Source of the DNA: Thermomicrobiales bacterium
Lineage (GTDB): Bacteria; Chloroflexota; Chloroflexia; Thermomicrobiales; CFX8
DNA: 64,000 bases
NCBI GenBank assembly: GCA_037045155.1
Contig: JBAOIG010000003.1
Coordinates: 434,001 to 498,000 of the forward strand
Direction of reading: 5' to 3'
Shown here piece after piece: positions 1-8,517 of the stretch. Numbering within the stretch: the first letter of the stretch is position 1; every line of letters starts with the position of its first letter. A program made the translations under genes and the position numbers. The notes under the pieces were generated by a model. That model did no database searches and was not told where the DNA came from. It was given only the letters and a program-made list of their open reading frames with translations.

Positions 1-455
1 TTCGACCACTCGGCGCAAACCGGGCACTGGTAGTCGAACCACTCCTGGATCTTGACTGGCGCGTTCGGATCGCCGATGGCCAGAACCCCACTGCCCTGCT
101 GACCGGCAGCAGGCGAGCCTTCCGGCGATGCGTTCGGCGACGCGACGGAGCCGGATGAGCCCGGCGTCGCAACATCCGTGATCCCCGTCGGAACGACGAT
201 CGGAGTGTCGATGCCTTTGTCACGGAACGTGTTCACCAGAACAAGCGTGACAACGACGAGAATGGCGACAAGTGCCCCGCCGCCAATGAACATCATGCGT
301 CGTCGCTTTTTCGCCTGTTCGGCCTGGATCGCGCGCTGAGCGCGGCGCGATTGCGCGCGCGTCTCGGCGTTCGCCCCGTTTTCGGCCTGCGGCCGAGTCT
401 TGCCCTTGCTGCTTCTGCGTTTCGGAGTGTTTGACGACACGGCGGACGGTCTCAC
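1..455 (-). CDS. Membrane-anchored DsbA-like thioredoxin-fold protein (partial, C-terminus outside window)
   Basis: Only the first ~151 codons are in the window; the gene continues past the left edge. From the GTG at 455 (a second in-frame GTG is at 440; a stop lies just upstream) the product has a basic, Arg/Lys-rich cytoplasmic stretch, one membrane segment at about residues 54-77, a Ser/Pro/Gly-rich linker, then the start of a thioredoxin fold with the motif FDYQCPVC (C144/C147). This matches DsbA/Thioredoxin_4 proteins that handle disulfides outside the membrane. The CxxC is intact. Oxidase, isomerase and BdbD-like roles cannot be separated without the rest of the protein. Confidence 0.8.
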   Translation of the reverse strand, partial: MRPSAVSSNTPKRRSSKGKTRPQAENGANAETRAQSRRAQRAIQAEQAKKRRRMMFIGGGALVAILVVVTLVLVNTFRDKGIDTPIVVPTGITDVATPGSSGSVASPNASPEGSPAAGQQGSGVLAIGDPNAPVKIQEWFDYQCPVCAEWS

Positions 456-582
456 CCTTCATCAGCCCGGCTGCGCCCTGCAGAGAATCGCGTCTCGCAA
501 CGTTATCAACGTCCGAGTGAACACGAGCTCCGTGGCCGCGCGGTCAACGGTCGCCTATAGTCAGGCTCACTGAAGGAGGAGT

Positions 583-1533
583 ATGCCAAAACGAGCGATA
601 ACAGGTGGTGTTGTTGGCGTGTTCTTTCTTGGCGTCGCCGTCTGGGCCTACGCGCGGCATGTCGCGCCGCGCTGGCTGGAAGCAGTGCGGTTGCGCGTGG
701 CGGTCCCGGCGCTCCCATCCGATTGGGAGGGTGTGCGAATTGCGCACCTGACGGACTTCCATGCCGGCGGGCGTGGTGTGCGTCTTGACATGCTCTGGCG
801 CGCTCGCCGGATCGCCGAGGCGTTCGGCCCCGACATCATCGCTCTCACTGGGGATTTCTACGATCGCGGCCGGCCAGTGCCCGACGGTGGACTCTTCGTC
901 GGGTGGCCAGATTCCGCGGTTGTCGTCGGTGTTCTCGGTAACCACGACAATCGAGGGAGCGCGGAAGACCAGAAGACTTTGCGTGAGCGGCTTGCCGCTG
1001 GCGGCGTTCACGTCCTCAAGAATGATGCGGTCGTGATCCCTCTGCGCGAACGATGCGCGTGGATCGTCGGGGTTGACGATCCGTTCACCTTTCGAGCGGA
1101 TATCACGACGGCGATCACAGCGATGCCGAGCAATGCGGAGGCGCTGTTGCTTCTCGCCCATTCGCCAGCTATCGCGAACGATCTCCCGATTGGTCGCGCG
1201 CGACTTGTTTTCAGCGGGCACACACACGGTGGGCAGATCCGAGTGCTGCCATCGGGCCGTGTGCCGTTCGCCGGCATGCTGCGGCGAATGGCGCACGAGC
1301 AGCCGGGCAACGATCCCGTGTTCTACCGTGGTGTCCGCTGGCTTCGAGGCAGCCTGGTTGTCGTCTCGAACGGCCTCGGGATGTCGGAGCTGCCGCTCCG
1401 GTTTCTGACTCGGCCGCAGGTCGTGTTGATCGAGATTGTCCGCGGACCGGAGAATGGGGCGTCTTGTGACGAAGCGGCGCGCTACGTGACGCGGCTGGAC
1501 CCACCGTCAAGGCTGCTGCGCTGGCTGTCCTGA
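583..1533 (+). CDS. Metallophosphoesterase, YkuE-like, membrane-anchored
   Basis: 316-residue calcineurin-like phosphoesterase. A hydrophobic N-terminal segment (residues ~6-24) probably anchors it in the membrane. All metal and catalytic blocks are present in order: LTDFH, GDFYD, GNHDN, an AHSP His and GHTHGG. The start is supported by a strong AAGGAGGAG site seven to eight bases before the ATG. The order and spacing resemble the YkuE/UDP-2,3-diacylglucosamine-hydrolase-like group acting on phosphodiesters at the membrane face; the substrate is unknown. Unlike the two phosphoesterases in the polyphosphate operon, this one keeps the catalytic His of the GNH block. It is a single gene, convergent with the prenyltransferase. 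Confidence 0.85.
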   Translation: MPKRAITGGVVGVFFLGVAVWAYARHVAPRWLEAVRLRVAVPALPSDWEGVRIAHLTDFHAGGRGVRLDMLWRARRIAEAFGPDIIALTGDFYDRGRPVPDGGLFVGWPDSAVVVGVLGNHDNRGSAEDQKTLRERLAAGGVHVLKNDAVVIPLRERCAWIVGVDDPFTFRADITTAITAMPSNAEALLLLAHSPAIANDLPIGRARLVFSGHTHGGQIRVLPSGRVPFAGMLRRMAHEQPGNDPVFYRGVRWLRGSLVVVSNGLGMSELPLRFLTRPQVVLIEIVRGPENGASCDEAARYVTRLDPPSRLLRWLS

Positions 1534-1577
1534 GCGTCGCGCGAGTCACCACAGAGATCGCTCGCTACGGGGGTGGG

Positions 1578-2699
1578 CTAGTTGACGCGCGCGACGAGCG
1601 CATCGACGAGCACCTCGAGCTTCCTGCGGGCGTCGTTGTCGGGTAGCGACCCCCTGAGTAGCTCGAGTGCCTGGTCGTGCCAACCCTGCACTCGATCCTG
1701 CACCGCCGCCTCAATGTCATGTTTCGCGAGCATGGTGACGATCCGTTCGATGCCGGCATGGCTGATTTCATCCTGCGCGTAGAGCGCGTCGATCTCCTCC
1801 AGCTCATCGGGTGATGCGCACTCACGAAGCAGAAGGATTGGCAACGACTTCTTTCGACGGCGAATATCATCAGCCCGCGCCTTGCCGGTCTGCGAAGTCG
1901 CGCCCCAGATGCCGAGGATGTCGTCGCGGAGCTGGAAGCCGATGCCAAGCGCGAAACCCGCGTCTCCAGCCAATCGTGATTGCTCCGCAGTTGCCCCGGC
2001 AATCGTGGCCCCGGCCCAGCACGCGCAGCGGCAAATCTCCGCTGACTTGCCACCGATCATCACCATATATTCATCGGCCGTGACGTCGGAGCGCGACTCG
2101 AAGCCGAGGTCGAGAACCTGACCCTCGACGATGCGAAGCGTCGTTTGATGGAGCGCCTCAGTCAGCGGCAGAACGCGCTCGGCCGGCGCGCCGGCGTTCG
2201 ACGCTCGCAAAACGGCGAGATGGGAGATGGCGAACATCGCATCGCCAGCGTTGATTGCCTGGGCAACCCCCCAGAGCGACCACACCGTCGGCCGGTGGCG
2301 TCTAAGCGGGCTGTGATCCTGGATGTCGTCGTGGAGTAGCGTAAAGTTATGCAATAACTCAATACCTGCGGCTACGGGCATAGCATCGTCGGCGCGACCT
2401 CCCGCGGCATTGCAGGACAGCACGCACAACAACGGCCGCATGCGTTTGCCTGAGTCGCTGCGGACAGGCTGGAACGACGCATCGGCGAATCCCAGATGGT
2501 AGCGCATGACATCGTAGATCGACAGCGCCGCTGGCTGGAGCGGCGGCGCAGCTCGTTCGGCCTCGGCAAGCGTCGCCAGGATCTCGTCGTCAAGCATCTC
2601 CAGCAGAGGGCGCGACGGTGACGGATCGAACAGCGGGATTCGCCTTTCCAGCAGCCGTGTTCGCGGCCGCGATTGAAGGCCACATCCAGCGCGGGGCAT
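1578..2699 (-). CDS. Polyprenyl (geranylgeranyl/farnesyl-type) diphosphate synthase
   Basis: 373 residues as drawn. It is a trans-isoprenyl diphosphate synthase that condenses isopentenyl diphosphate onto allylic primers for quinone, carotenoid or lipid chains. Visible signatures are GKRMRP (~residue 84), the first aspartate-rich motif DDIQD (D124, D125, D128), GKSAEI, and the second region RDDILG (D259/D260). The second motif has Gly where DDxxD has its last Asp, which is common in the family. The N-terminus is uncertain: a -10-like TATAGT overlaps the first ATG, and a later in-frame ATG at 2597 begins the conserved helical region, so the true protein may be ~34 residues shorter. Chain length cannot be assigned. 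Confidence 0.88.
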   Translation of the reverse strand: MPRAGCGLQSRPRTRLLERRIPLFDPSPSRPLLEMLDDEILATLAEAERAAPPLQPAALSIYDVMRYHLGFADASFQPVRSDSGKRMRPLLCVLSCNAAGGRADDAMPVAAGIELLHNFTLLHDDIQDHSPLRRHRPTVWSLWGVAQAINAGDAMFAISHLAVLRASNAGAPAERVLPLTEALHQTTLRIVEGQVLDLGFESRSDVTADEYMVMIGGKSAEICRCACWAGATIAGATAEQSRLAGDAGFALGIGFQLRDDILGIWGATSQTGKARADDIRRRKKSLPILLLRECASPDELEEIDALYAQDEISHAGIERIVTMLAKHDIEAAVQDRVQGWHDQALELLRGSLPDNDARRKLEVLVDALVARVN

Positions 2700-2865
2700 A
2701 CTATAGCACGGTAGGTCTGGCGGCCCGACGACGATACTCGCGGACGTCTCGCGCCGATTCAGGGTGTCGAATATGTCCGTCCGCCTACCGGCTCGGCTCG
2801 GTGTCGATCGCGTCTGATCCGATGCGGCGCTGGGCTATCGCTTACAGAAGGCAGGTTCGCAGACG

Positions 2866-3558
2866 ATGTTCTTCTTCGATCCACTGTATTTCGTGTTCAT
2901 GTTGCCGGCAATCGCGCTGGTGATGTTCGCGCAGTACCGTGTCAAAAGCACATTCCAGAAGTACTCCCAGGTTCAGACGAACCAGGGGATTACCGGCGCT
3001 CAGGCGGCCGCGGAGATTCTGCGATCGAACGGCATCACTGATGTCCAGATCGAGCGTATCCAGGGGTCATTGAGCGACCACTACGATCCACGCAGCAAGG
3101 TCCTGCGTCTGTCCGAGCCGGTTTACGGCAGTAAGTCGGTGGCGGCAGTCGGTGTTGCGGCACACGAGTGTGGCCATGCGTTGCAGCATGCACAGGGCTA
3201 TGCGCCGCTTGCGATGCGGAGCGCGATCGTGCCAGTGGCAAACATCGGCAGCATGATCGGCCCGATCATGCTGATCGCCGGGATTGTCATCGGGCTGACA
3301 CAGCTTGCATGGATCGGCATCGCGTTTTTCGCTGCCGGCACGGTGTTTGCACTCGTCACTCTGCCGGTCGAGTTCAACGCATCGGCGCGTGCGATGCAAC
3401 AGCTGTCGACGATCGGCATCTTCGACCGCACTGAATACGCGCAGGGTCGCAAGGTGTTGAACGCGGCGGCTCTGACCTATGTTGCCGGGTTCGCGGCAGC
3501 GCTGCTGCAGTTGCTCTACTACATCTCCCTCGTCAGCGGTGCGCGGGGTCGAGACTAA
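2866..3558 (+). CDS. Membrane zinc metallopeptidase, YugP-like
   Basis: 230 residues matching the YugP family (putative neutral zinc metallopeptidase). The N-terminus is a membrane segment, followed by a soluble part with the zinc motif AHECGHAL (HExxH-type, ~residue 105) and two or three further membrane segments in the C-terminal half. Family knowledge places it in the cytoplasmic membrane; the substrate is unknown. Length fits the family. It is monocistronic and followed by a hairpin terminator shared with the convergent glycosylase gene. Confidence 0.88.
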   Translation: MFFFDPLYFVFMLPAIALVMFAQYRVKSTFQKYSQVQTNQGITGAQAAAEILRSNGITDVQIERIQGSLSDHYDPRSKVLRLSEPVYGSKSVAAVGVAAHECGHALQHAQGYAPLAMRSAIVPVANIGSMIGPIMLIAGIVIGLTQLAWIGIAFFAAGTVFALVTLPVEFNASARAMQQLSTIGIFDRTEYAQGRKVLNAAALTYVAGFAAALLQLLYYISLVSGARGRD

Positions 3559-3584
3559 TCCACGCATGTCCGAATCGGATCTTC

Positions 3585-3607
3585 GGGCGGCTCTCCTTGG
3601 GCCGCCC
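3585..3607. terminator. Hairpin between convergent genes
   Basis: Perfect 7-bp GC arms (GGGCGGC / GCCGCCC) around a 9-base loop, followed by ATTGTCATTCTC on the plus strand. It sits between the peptidase stop and the stop of the minus-strand glycosylase gene, so it could serve both directions. The T-tract is weak. Confidence 0.6.
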
Positions 3608-3611
3608 ATTG

Positions 3612-4874
3612 TCATTCTCTGGCCAGGGCTGCAAGCGCGGTGGTGAGTGCTATGCCTGATTGCGTCGGATTGCTTCGTTCGACGCTGATAACGTCGCAAC
3701 TGTTGAAGTGGGCGAAATCGCGGAGTGTCGACGCCAGCGACCGATAGAATCGCTCATCGGCCTGTTTCTCGAACCACGGCTCGAGGTGCAGGACGCGGAT
3801 AAGCAATTGTCGTGACGCGCGATCCGCCTTCGGGTCGAGACGACCGACGAGGCGATCCCGATACAGGATCGGCAGGCTGAAATACCCGTAGCGCCGTTTC
3901 GGCGCGGGGGTATACGCCTCAAGCATGAGCTCAAAGTCGAACAACCCTGCCGTTCGCCGTCGATCCCAGACGAGGCTATCGAACGGGGAAAGGAGCGTTG
4001 TTCGGCTTGGAGGGATCCGCCGATCCGCGAGATCCGCCCAGACGAACGCGTCTTCATCCCAGCCTCGCACCCTGGCCGGAACGGCCACTCCTCGATCGAC
4101 GAGTCCGTCGATCACGCGGCGTGCGGTGCTATTCGGTAACGCGGAGCTGCCCCAACTCTTGCGAAAGTAGTCGGGAAGCCACCGAGCGGTTGTAATACCC
4201 ATTGCTCGGAGCGCGGCCGCGCCGAGTGCCTGTTCCTCTTCCTCTACTGAGGGCAGGCCTTCGTCACTCCATTCAGGGTAGACGCGCTCGGTGAGGTCGT
4301 ACCAGCGCTGAAACTTCTCACGCCGATCGATCATGAGCTTGCCCATTGTCCAGAGCATATCCAGAGCAAGGTTGGTTGGCTTGTTGCCATACCAGGCCCA
4401 TGGCTCGGCTCTGGAGCTGCCCTCCGGCGCCGCAAATGTGCTGCTGGACGCAGCCCCGTGTTCGGTGATGTGTGCGACGACATGGTCGAGCACGTCGGCG
4501 TTCTCGAGAATCCACCGACGCCCCTTTGCGCTCCACCCGTCACCTTCGGGGCTCGTGCGTTCGAGCATCGCCCGACGGAAATACGGGAAGAGCTCGATCG
4601 GAACGAACGCCGCAGCATGAGCCCAGTATTCGAACAGGACGCGGTCGGGATGGAACAGCTCATTGAGCCACTCCGGCGGGTGGTTACCGAGCCTGCTCCA
4701 GAGCACGATATGGTGACTACGCGCGATGACGCTGATTGAGTCGATCTGGAGGGCGCCAAGTTGCCGAATCGTCTCCCTCATTCGCTGCTTCGTGGGGCGT
4801 CCGGGCGGCGGGCCGGCGAGTTGCTGCGCGCCAATTGCCAGCCGTCGGGCATCGCGAAGGGAGAGATCGAGCAC
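3612..4874 (-). CDS. AlkX/YcaQ-like DNA glycosylase (HTH_42 family)
   Basis: 420 residues with the winged-helix architecture of the YcaQ/AlkZ family. These enzymes unhook interstrand crosslinks or remove bulky alkylated bases. The family signature near the N-terminus, LGALQIDSI, carries Q43-I-D45. This is the Q-Phi-D form seen in YcaQ (AlkX) rather than the Q-Phi-Q form of Streptomyces AlkZ. Length is normal. It lies 57 bp downstream of the CYTH gene on the same strand, so it may be the last gene of the polyphosphate operon, although the link to polyphosphate may be only positional. Confidence 0.85.
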   Translation of the reverse strand: MLDLSLRDARRLAIGAQQLAGPPPGRPTKQRMRETIRQLGALQIDSISVIARSHHIVLWSRLGNHPPEWLNELFHPDRVLFEYWAHAAAFVPIELFPYFRRAMLERTSPEGDGWSAKGRRWILENADVLDHVVAHITEHGAASSSTFAAPEGSSRAEPWAWYGNKPTNLALDMLWTMGKLMIDRREKFQRWYDLTERVYPEWSDEGLPSVEEEEQALGAAALRAMGITTARWLPDYFRKSWGSSALPNSTARRVIDGLVDRGVAVPARVRGWDEDAFVWADLADRRIPPSRTTLLSPFDSLVWDRRRTAGLFDFELMLEAYTPAPKRRYGYFSLPILYRDRLVGRLDPKADRASRQLLIRVLHLEPWFEKQADERFYRSLASTLRDFAHFNSCDVISVERSNPTQSGIALTTALAALARE

Positions 4875-4931
4875 CGTCTGAACCTCCTGGCGGGTGGTTG
4901 TCCGACCGTGTGACAGACGGGCATCATAGCA

Positions 4932-5615
4932 TCAATACGAACGTTTGTGCGAGTTATATGTCCCGCCGCCGGCAGCCTGGCTGAGCACCCGGGCCAGCTT
5001 CGTCTGGCCCGACGGGCGCAGCGAGGGGACGGCTGTGCGTAACGCGTCTACTGCTCGCAGTAAGTCGTCATGATCCGCTGTTCGCGCCTCCAGCTCGACT
5101 TCACTGAACGTCAGTACGCGGCCATCCGAAAGGCGCTCTCCGCGGCAATCATCGACAGCGAGTTCGTAGGCGCGGCCGGCCTCATCGAGAAGGCCGATCG
5201 CGGTGCGGTGGTTCTCAATACGCGCCACTGGCACGAGAGGCGCATCGCCTGTTGCTGTCCCTGCCAGTGTGATGGGAGGCAGGCGCGTCTCCGTGCGCTG
5301 GCCGGCCAGGATTGACGCCGCGACCTGCGCGGTGACGGGCTCGCTCACTTCGACTCGTGACGCGATGTGGGCATGCCCGATCGTGCTCGGCGCGCGCTTG
5401 CCCTTATAGGTCAACGTCCATCGTCCGCTGCTCTCGCGCAGCCGGAGTGTGGAGCCGGCTTGGTGCAGCGCGCCGTCCGGAGTATCGAGATAGGTGTCCA
5501 CCTGAATGATCTCTTCTGCGGAGACGACAGTAAGCGGAGGCGCCTTCTTGAGCTCGCGTAACGGCGTGGGATCGTCGATCTCGAATTTGGCTTCGATCTC
5601 GCGTGGTTCAGTCAT
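4932..5615 (-). CDS. CYTH domain protein (triphosphate tunnel family)
   Basis: 227 residues beginning EIEAKF, the ExExK signature of the CYTH/triphosphate tunnel superfamily (E6, E8, K10). Basic and acidic strands expected of the tunnel follow (RLRESSGRWTLTYKGK; VARIENHRTA). Family members hydrolyse or bind triphosphates (thiamine triphosphate, inorganic tripolyphosphate) and are often linked to CHAD domains in polyphosphate loci. The ATG overlaps the end of the upstream phosphoesterase gene by 8 bp, and CHAD ORFs lie two genes upstream, so an inorganic polyphosphate or tripolyphosphate substrate is likely here. The substrate is inferred from context. Confidence 0.88.
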   Translation of the reverse strand: MTEPREIEAKFEIDDPTPLRELKKAPPLTVVSAEEIIQVDTYLDTPDGALHQAGSTLRLRESSGRWTLTYKGKRAPSTIGHAHIASRVEVSEPVTAQVAASILAGQRTETRLPPITLAGTATGDAPLVPVARIENHRTAIGLLDEAGRAYELAVDDCRGERLSDGRVLTFSEVELEARTADHDDLLRAVDALRTAVPSLRPSGQTKLARVLSQAAGGGTYNSHKRSY

Positions 5616-6336
5616 AGGTGGCCCTCAGCAAATCGCGAATGCGTCGATCGGGGTGTGGCATGCCGCTGTCCAGCATCCGAAGGACCGTCGTGCCGTGATC
5701 GTAGGCGACGCGATGGATCGCGCCACGCCAGCCGTTGTCCGGGCTCCAGACGAACGATCCCCACGCTGCTCGGCGATCGCCGTCGCGTGACAGGCCACAG
5801 GATGCGACATCGAACAGGCGCAGTTTTCCGATTCGACGTCGATAGGGAATATGGAGATGTCCGAATACCAGCACTCCTGCATGGAACGGCGCGACGAGCG
5901 TGCGGACGGCGTCGACTGTCATGTCTGGAAATATATGTTGGTCGAGGTCGTGCGGGTTGGCGTGGACGACAAGAAGCGGCTCGCCCGGGGTCTCAACAAG
6001 GTCAGAATGCGGAAGTTGGGCCAGCATGGCGAGCCGGCCGCTCCCGAGAGCGTCGCGGGTCCACTGGATCGACGCACGCTTCTTCTCGCCGAGTTCCGGA
6101 TCGTTGACGCCTTCATCGACGAGATCGCGGTCGGTGTTTCCGTTGAGCATGATATCCGCACGATCGACGATCAGATCGAGCGCCCGGGCTGGATCCGGGC
6201 CATTCAGGCAGTAGTCGCCACCAGCAACGAGGCGATCGAATGGGCCGCGACGCTCGATGTCCGCGAGGACAGCCTCCAGCGCCTCGAGATTGCCGTGGAT
6301 ATCGGTGACCACCGCGACGCGCAACCTGGCGCTCAT
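5608..6336 (-). CDS. Metallophosphoesterase, YfcE/ApaH-like, GNT variant
   Basis: 242-residue phosphoesterase with VVTDIHGN, GGDYCLNG, NGNTD, VVHANPHD and FGHLH in order. The usual GNH block reads GNT (Thr68 in place of the catalytic His), a variant I recall in other stand-alone bacterial phosphoesterases. The ATG overlaps the upstream CHAD stop (ATGA) and the 3' end overlaps the CYTH start, so translation is probably coupled. Given its neighbours it may act on polyphosphate, a nucleotide or a phosphorylated regulator; the substrate cannot be read from sequence. Confidence 0.83.
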   Translation of the reverse strand: MSARLRVAVVTDIHGNLEALEAVLADIERRGPFDRLVAGGDYCLNGPDPARALDLIVDRADIMLNGNTDRDLVDEGVNDPELGEKKRASIQWTRDALGSGRLAMLAQLPHSDLVETPGEPLLVVHANPHDLDQHIFPDMTVDAVRTLVAPFHAGVLVFGHLHIPYRRRIGKLRLFDVASCGLSRDGDRRAAWGSFVWSPDNGWRGAIHRVAYDHGTTVLRMLDSGMPHPDRRIRDLLRATYD

Positions 6337-6950
6337 CCCGCGGTCTCGCCCGATTCGTGAGCAATGGCTGCCAACGCCACCGCCTCGTCGAGGACTGTCG
6401 TCACTCTGGTGGGGAAGTCGCTCTCCAATAGTCGCCGCCAGGCGGTGAGGAATTTTTCGTATGCACGGTCTCGATCTTCCGCGCGGTGGGCAATGAGCGT
6501 GAAGAATGCGATATCGTCTCGGGGTGTTGAGACCGCGCCGGCGGCCGACTTCAGTCGCTGGTGCCGCTGGGCGATCGTGCCGCGATCGACCGACGAAGCG
6601 ATGCCAAGTAGACGGGCTGATCTGCGCTGGGCATCGCCTGCAATAACCTCCAGGACATGCTCGATCATGACATCTGCGTCGTGCAGGTCGCCGACATGTT
6701 CCTGGATTTCCTTGACCTCGTTGATCAACCCGCCTGTGGCCGACGGAAGCGCGAATCGGAATAGCTCGAGCGAGTAACGCAGGCGCTTGGCGGCGATACG
6801 CAGATTATGGATCTCCTCGACGTTCGCCGGATCGTCTACCCACGGCGCGAATGCCAACATCTCGTCGAGACGAGTCTGAATCACCAGGCGGGCATTGTGC
6901 GCAGATGACGCGCTGCAACGGATGCCGCGAACCCGCTTAGCCTTCGCCAC
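6333..6950 (-). CDS. CHAD domain, C-terminal half
   Basis: About 205 residues from the GTG at 6950, chosen because GGCGGAG lies seven bases upstream. It carries the second-half CHAD signature (IHNLRIAAKRLRYSLELF, then GDLHDADV), a helical bundle with basic residues that binds inorganic polyphosphate. A complete CHAD has two such halves; the other is the next ORF upstream in another frame. The start overlaps the upstream stop by 14 bp. Either the protein is genuinely made as two chains, or one C too many in the CCC at about 6951-6953 has split one gene. Removing one C would read through in frame. Confidence 0.8.
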   Translation of the reverse strand: MAKAKRVRGIRCSASSAHNARLVIQTRLDEMLAFAPWVDDPANVEEIHNLRIAAKRLRYSLELFRFALPSATGGLINEVKEIQEHVGDLHDADVMIEHVLEVIAGDAQRRSARLLGIASSVDRGTIAQRHQRLKSAAGAVSTPRDDIAFFTLIAHRAEDRDRAYEKFLTAWRRLLESDFPTRVTTVLDEAVALAAIAHESGETAG

Positions 6951-7422
6951 GGGAATACTCCGCCAGGAATCCACGGAAACGGACATCAAACCGGTCCGCG
7001 TCAAGCGTCTCGAAGAAGGCGATCATGTCGATCCTGCGCGCATCGCGCTCAACGCGGAGATCGCGGAGCATGCGATTGATTGCGGGGTGCTCGGCTGTCG
7101 GCCGGCTTCGCCGGTAGGCAACGAGCGTCTCACGCAGCACATCACAATCCCGAACCCCGCCGAGCACGTCGGTGAGCCGCTTGATCGTCTGGTGGTAGTA
7201 ACCATAGCGCCGTCGGGGAAAACAGTCGGTCGCGACATCCATCGCTGCCCTCAGTCGGCGGGAGCCGACGCGCATGTCGTGCAATTGTTCGGGATCTCGC
7301 CCCAGGAGCGTGCCAGCGCGGTGGAGCATCATCTCATCGAACCGTGTTTCGATCACTCGCCCGATGGCGAACCGATACTCGGTTGATCCACTCAGGCCAT
7401 CGATACGATCTCGTTTGGCCAT
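6937..7422 (-). CDS. CHAD domain, N-terminal half
   Basis: 161 residues from the ATG at 7422 (GGAAG six bases upstream; another ATG is at 7434 without a good ribosome site). The first-half CHAD motifs are clear: LHDMRVGSRRLRAAM with its basic helix, then GGVRDCDVL. The sequence ends FLAEYSRGEG, about where the first helical bundle of a full CHAD would end. CHAD domains are known polyphosphate-binding modules that localise to polyphosphate granules. It is followed at once by the second half (6333-6950) and preceded by the small coiled-coil gene, 29 bp away. Confidence 0.8.
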   Translation of the reverse strand: MAKRDRIDGLSGSTEYRFAIGRVIETRFDEMMLHRAGTLLGRDPEQLHDMRVGSRRLRAAMDVATDCFPRRRYGYYHQTIKRLTDVLGGVRDCDVLRETLVAYRRSRPTAEHPAINRMLRDLRVERDARRIDMIAFFETLDADRFDVRFRGFLAEYSRGEG

Positions 7423-7451
7423 GTGCGCTTCCATTCGTCAGTAGTGACCGG

Positions 7452-7769
7452 TCAGGACGGCTCGATTGCCTGATCTTCCGCTGTGGGACGCAGCTCGATC
7501 GGTAGGTGGTCGGCGCCAGGGGCTTCGAGCTTGCCGGCCGCGTCGTCGCTGTTGTTGTTTCCGTCCGCAGTCTCGTCGGTTTCTGGCTCGATCGAACTGG
7601 TATCCGCGCTGCCGTACTTCTGGAGTAGTCCGCTCAGCTTACTTTCACGTCTGGCGACGCGAGCGCGGGCCTTGTCTACATCGGCCAGGGCCGCAGCGAG
7701 CTTTCGCTCTGCCTTGCGGATCTTGTTCTGTCCTTCGCGATCCTCTTGTGCTTTGTTTTTCTTCGCCAT
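7452..7769 (-). CDS. Small coiled-coil protein, paralogue of the one at 12480
   Basis: 105 residues from the ATG at 7769, which has GGAGG seven bases upstream. It starts with a Lys-rich stretch, then a heptad-like helix (AERKLAAALADVDKAR, RESKLSGLLQKYG), then an acidic, Asn/Asp/Glu-rich tail. I recognise no named family. The helix closely matches that of the 68-residue protein at 12480-12686 (AERRLAEALDDLERAR, RERELLGLLRRAG), so the two form a small family on both sides of ppk1. The gene lies between the P-loop kinase-like gene and the CHAD ORFs. A role in granule organisation or as a partner of CHAD or PPK is inference only. Confidence 0.75.
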   Translation of the reverse strand: MAKKNKAQEDREGQNKIRKAERKLAAALADVDKARARVARRESKLSGLLQKYGSADTSSIEPETDETADGNNNSDDAAGKLEAPGADHLPIELRPTAEDQAIEPS

Positions 7770-7815
7770 TCTGCGAGCCTCCGCTTCCTTGCCGTGCGAT
7801 CCCGTCCTCGAACAC

Positions 7816-8517
7816 TCAGGTGTTTGGACGCGCCCCGAGAACCTCCCGGGCTTTCGACCGAATGCGCCGCGCGATGGAATCGACGTCCTCCGTGCCGTCA
7901 ATCACCGTAAACGAATGTTCGCGCGCGAGCCGTTCGAATTCATCGAACACGAGCTGCTGATAGAGCTGAAATGACTCATCCGGGTCGGTGCTCAGCCCGA
8001 GGTCCAGCCCGGCCTCATAGCGGTCTATCGACTTGCTGGGAGTGCTTGGCACGCGTTGCCGGGTCACTCCTGGCGGGACACGAAGGTAGAAAACGGCGTC
8101 GGGCGGAGGGGCAAAGCCGTAGAGTGTCTCCAGCCAGCCGGGGTCTGCTCCGCGCGCGATGTCGCGGGCAAACGCAGTATAGACATAACGATCAGCCACC
8201 ACAACATCGCCACGCTCGAGCGCCGGCACGATGACGTTCGCAACGCGGTCGGTGAAGTCGGCTGCATAAAACAGGCTGAACGTAATCGGACGCAATTCGC
8301 CTGCGGCCTTTGCCTTGTGGATCGCCTTCGAGATGTGGGGAGACGTACTCCAGTCTGTCCGCACCGGTTCGATGTGCCGTCTGCGGAGCCAGTCGATGAG
8401 GAGTGCGATCTGGGTGCTGCGGCCCGATCGATCGATGCCTTCGACGACGAGGAGTGTTCCGGGCAGTTTGGACGGGGACGAGGTGGTTGACGTAGAGACC
8501 GTTGACTGCGCGCTCAC
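7816..8517 (-). CDS. Thymidylate-kinase-like P-loop protein A (Walker A Arg variant)
   Basis: 233 residues. It has the fold signatures of dTMP kinase: VVEGIDRSGRSTQ, AADRY (D109-R110-Y111) and a C-terminal Asp/Glu-rich helix. The P-loop Lys is Arg (G27-I-D-R-S-G-R33-S-T). The GTG start overlaps the stop of paralogue B (GTGA). Both copies share ADRY followed by TAFARDIARG. A housekeeping tmk role is unlikely given the duplication, the Arg substitution and the polyphosphate context. A polyphosphate- or nucleotide-linked kinase, or a nucleotide-binding regulator, is more likely, but this is inference. Confidence 0.78.
   Translation of the reverse strand: MSAQSTVSTSTTSSPSKLPGTLLVVEGIDRSGRSTQIALLIDWLRRRHIEPVRTDWSTSPHISKAIHKAKAAGELRPITFSLFYAADFTDRVANVIVPALERGDVVVADRYVYTAFARDIARGADPGWLETLYGFAPPPDAVFYLRVPPGVTRQRVPSTPSKSIDRYEAGLDLGLSTDPDESFQLYQQLVFDEFERLAREHSFTVIDGTEDVDSIARRIRSKAREVLGARPNT

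Noticed and set aside
2700..2705. TATAGT as a promoter for the prenyl synthase
   Set aside because: It overlaps the first ATG and lacks a -35; it only weakens confidence in the upstream start.
7816..8517. Calling the P-loop proteins housekeeping dTMP kinase
   Set aside because: Walker A Lys is Arg in both copies, the nucleotide-binding segment differs, and the genes sit in a polyphosphate operon.
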